Assembly (NCBI RefSeq): GCF_001042595.1 | Contig: NZ_AP012326.1 | Location: 124,001-188,000, forward strand | Direction: 5' to 3' | Origin: Bifidobacterium dentium JCM 1195 = DSM 20436 | GTDB lineage: Bacteria; Actinomycetota; Actinomycetes; Actinomycetales; Bifidobacteriaceae | DNA length: 64,000 nucleotides | Part shown: positions 62,114 to 64,000 of the stretch, one piece after another | Position numbering within the stretch: position 1 is the first letter of the stretch | How the letters are laid out: the number at the start of each line of letters is the position of its first letter | Translations under genes and position numbers: made by a program | Notes under the pieces: model-generated | What the model saw: only the letters and a program-made list of their open reading frames with translations | Databases searched by the model: none | What the model was told of the DNA's origin: nothing

Positions 62114-62335
62114 GTTGCGAGAGTCGGCCTGTTGCTCGACGGTGGCGTCCTTAAGTCCGTGTGGCTCGGGTTCTGGACTGCGAGAATCGGCCTGTTGCCC
62201 AACGACGGCAGCCTCAAATCGGTCTGGGAACGGCTCTTACCGTTGAGGAACGGGGCGATTCTCGCGGTTTGCAGCCCCAAACACACGGGCTCGAGGCCGT
62301 CACCGTCGAGCAACAGGCCGATTCTCGCGGCGTAT
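62114..62335. repeat. Array of ~60-bp modules in both orientations forming large imperfect inverted repeats
   Basis: The 17-mer CGAGAATCGGCCTGTTG occurs at 62181 on the plus strand; a one-base variant (CGAGAGTCGGCCTGTTG) lies at 62118, and the reverse complement (CAACAGGCCGATTCTCG) at 62311. A fourth, diverged module ends in CGATTCTCGCGG near 62256. The outer pair continues into GCTCGACGGT/ACCGTCGAGC. The array lies between the divergent riboswitch and the aldo/keto reductase; it has no supported ORF. Confidence 0.8.
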
Positions 62336-62409
62336 GCCCCATGACTGCTGCCCTAAGGATTCCCGAGCCAGTCAGTGGGTATGTGAGAATGAAATCAGGG
62401 TACGAGAAG

Positions 62410-63483
62410 GAGATGGCGTTGAAGGATTCAGCAACGGACGCAGTGCCAGGTGCAGTGATGGGCGAACTGGCAGGATTTACGATTCCTCGGCTTGGCATGG
62501 GAACGATGGCGCTGGCGATCGAGGGCCGGCCGGATCGTGACACGGCAATCCGCGCGATTCATGCCGGTCTGAATGCCGGCGTGCGATATCTGGATACCGC
62601 ATGGTCGTACTATCTGCCGAGCCGGCCCGGTACCGGAACCCCGGAGGATCTGGGCTATGGCGAGAAACTGGTGCGTGATGCGTTGGCGACCTGGGATGGT
62701 CCGCGCGATGAGGTGCTTGTCGCCACGAAGACCGGTTACCGTCGCACGATGGAGCCTGCCGTGCGAGTGTCCGATTCACCAGAATCGGACACTGACGATC
62801 CAGCAGCCCCGTGTGCATATTCCGCGGCACGCGATGACGATTCCGTAACACCTGCTATGCGGTCCGACCGATCTGCGGAACGTCAGCATCTGCAGGCCGT
62901 TGGCAGTCGATACGGTTGGATGGCGGATTCGCGGCCCGAAACGATGATTCGCGATGCGAAGGAGTCGGCCATGCGCCTCGGTGTGGAGGCGCTCGATTTG
63001 CTGTATTCGCATGGTCCGGATCCTGCGGTGGATTATGCGGATCAGATCGGTGCGCTCAAGCGACTGCTTGACGAAGGGGTGATCAGGAACGCCGGCATTT
63101 CGCGCGTGAACAACGAGCAGATTGACCTCGCCCGTGAGATTTTGGGAGATGGCTTGGTTGCCGTGCAGAATCAGTTCTCACCGTCATACCCCGACCCCGA
63201 ACATACGCTGGAACACTGTGAGAAGCTAGGTCTTGCGTTCGTCTGTTGGTCGCCATTGGGGGGATTCCTCGATGCGTTCGACCAACGCGCGTACGATGCG
63301 TTCCGCGTGATTGCCGATAAGCGTGGATGCTCCTACCAGCGTGTGGTATTGGCTTGGGAGTTGAGTCGCTACGACCGGCTGTTCACCATCCCGAGTGCCC
63401 GCAATCCGCATGAGATTCAGGATTCGTTCGCCGCTACCGAACTTACGCTTGCCGATGAGGAGCTTGGATTCCTGAATAGCTAG
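62410..63483 (+). CDS. Aldo/keto reductase family oxidoreductase
   Basis: ~357 residues with family motifs: FTIPRLGMGTMAL, GVRYLDTAWSYY (catalytic Tyr region), VLVATKTGYRRT, LDLLYSHGPDP and GVIRNAGISRVNNEQ. It reduces carbonyls with NADPH; the substrate is unknown. An insertion of ~55 residues follows the catalytic-Lys strand and contains one palindromic element (SDSPESD). The start is uncertain: 62341, 62389, 62410 and 62458 are all possible, and the conserved core begins only at the last. The open frame back to 62161 runs through the repeat array and is rejected. Confidence 0.82.
   Translation, partial: EMALKDSATDAVPGAVMGELAGFTIPRLGMGTMALAIEGRPDRDTAIRAIHAGLNAGVRYLDTAWSYYLPSRPGTGTPEDLGYGEKLVRDALATWDGPRDEVLVATKTGYRRTMEPAVRVSDSPESDTDDPAAPCAYSAARDDDSVTPAMRSDRSAERQHLQAVGSRYGWMADSRPETMIRDAKESAMRLGVEALDLLYSHGPDPAVDYADQIGALKRLLDEGVIRNAGISRVNNEQIDLAREILGDGLVAVQNQFSPSYPDPEHTLEHCEKLGLAFVCWSPLGGFLDAFDQRAYDAFRVIADKRGCSYQRVVLAWELSRYDRLFTIPSARNPHEIQDSFAATELTLADEELGFLNS
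62768..62791 (+). repeat. Palindromic element, single copy, in the aldo/keto reductase gene
   Basis: Left arm TGTCCGATTCA, centre CC, right arm AGAATCGGACA; reads VSDSPESDT. Placed in a loop insertion not typical of the family. Confidence 0.92.
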
Positions 63484-63646
63484 TCTCCAACGGACCGCGC
63501 GCTGTCACCTTACGTGGGGAGATTCAACGGTTCGCGGTGAGCGAGGGCGGATTGCGCTGTGTGCGGCACGCGTAGCGTGATCAGGAGATAAACAGTTTGC
63601 AGTGTAAGATAAAATATCGGTTGATCATACGGGAAGGAGGGTACGC

Positions 63647-64000
63647 GTGGGCTATGAACAGGAGGCGTTCCGCAAGTTGATGTCGAATATCTGGGGCAAG
63701 AAATCCCGGATGCAGGAGGAGATGTCAAAAGGCGCGAAAGGTGAGCCGTTCATCGTGCAGGAGCTCTCGCGGAAAGGTCCGCAGACGCCGACGCAGCTGG
63801 CCGCGGCGATGCGTGCCACTACCGGCAGGGTCTCCACGTTGCTGTCCGCGTTGGAAAAGAAGGGGCAGATTACGCGCGAAATCGACCCGAATGATCGCAG
63901 AATCGTGCATGTGAGTCTTACCGAAGCAGGCGAACGGCGTGCCGAAAAGCAGCGTGAGGACATGCGGGAGGCGGTCTGCTGGATCTTTTCGCAGATGGGT
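63647..64000 (+). CDS. MarR-family transcriptional regulator, 3' end outside window
   Basis: A GTG start behind GGAAGGAGGG opens a frame still running at the window end (118 codons). FIVQELSRKGPQTPTQLAAA and AMRATTGRVSTLLSALEKKG form the winged HTH, and IDPNDRRIVHVSLTEAGERR is the MarR wing signature. MarR repressors commonly control a downstream exporter or stress gene; none is visible yet. An A/T-rich stretch (63604-63618) upstream may be its promoter. Confidence 0.85.
   Translation, partial: MGYEQEAFRKLMSNIWGKKSRMQEEMSKGAKGEPFIVQELSRKGPQTPTQLAAAMRATTGRVSTLLSALEKKGQITREIDPNDRRIVHVSLTEAGERRAEKQREDMREAVCWIFSQMG

Noticed and set aside
62161..62340. N-terminal extension of the aldo/keto reductase
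   Set aside because: It translates the inverted repeat array and has no similarity to the family; the conserved core starts near 62470.
1..64000. tRNA or rRNA genes
   Set aside because: No cloverleaf or conserved rRNA stretch was recognised on either strand by eye; a covariance-model search was not possible here.

Overview
The window looks like a Bifidobacterium chromosome, probably of the B. adolescentis / pseudocatenulatum / dentium group. The reasons are the moderately high GC content, a 504-residue sucrose phosphorylase that closely resembles the B. adolescentis enzyme, many LacI/CUT1 sugar modules, tandem ilvC genes and a sortase-C pilus locus. The species call is an inference.

Layout. 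1-3.9 kb: an operon for 5-oxoproline / D-glutamate chemistry (3' part of pxpC, a biotin carboxylase-BCCP fusion, a DUF4392 glutamate-cyclase-like gene). 3.9-14.9 kb: a sucrose / alpha-glucoside block (sucrose phosphorylase, YesL, GH13, CUT1 ABC importer, two sister MFS transporters), with the same TATCGAACCGGTTCGATA operator in front of three transcription units. 14.9-19.4 kb: a branched-chain amino acid block (leader peptide plus terminator, an MHS-family transporter, ilvC1, ilvC2), followed by a complete IS3 element that has landed inside the ilvC2 terminator. 21-38.7 kb: a glycan-degradation block (two acetyl esterases, GH1, CUT1 importer, GH2 beta-mannosidase, LacI, GH43, YesL, a membrane accessory protein, GH36 alpha-galactosidase) tied together by CTTAAGCGCTTAA operators; together these fit uptake and trimming of acetylated galacto(gluco)mannan oligosaccharides. 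38.8-45.7 kb: an amino acid permease and a second LacI/CUT1 importer whose binding-protein gene is frameshifted in its signal peptide. 45.9-57.6 kb: an orphan FtsX-type permease and a sortase pilus cluster (srtC, lectin/VWA tip pilin, major pilin) flanked by two paralogous HTH genes, the first preceded by an 11-G tract. 57.8-64 kb: an amino acid permease, a TPP-riboswitch-controlled thiS-thiF-thiG operon, an aldo/keto reductase and the start of a MarR regulator.

The most unusual signal is a 24-bp near-perfect palindrome (arms TGTCCGATTCT and AGAATCGGACA around GG or CC) found 12 times. Ten copies lie inside five different genes, always in the same reading frame, so they add the peptide SDSGESD or SDSPESD. 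Eight of the twelve form four doublets spaced by exactly 51 bp. They resemble in concept the protein-coding palindromic elements of Rickettsia; I do not know of a description in bifidobacteria. Other notable signals are a candidate Ile/Leu/Val attenuator in front of a transporter, a G-tract whose length would switch the frame of a leader ORF between termination, fusion and ATGA coupling to an HTH gene, and an IS3 insertion in a terminator loop.
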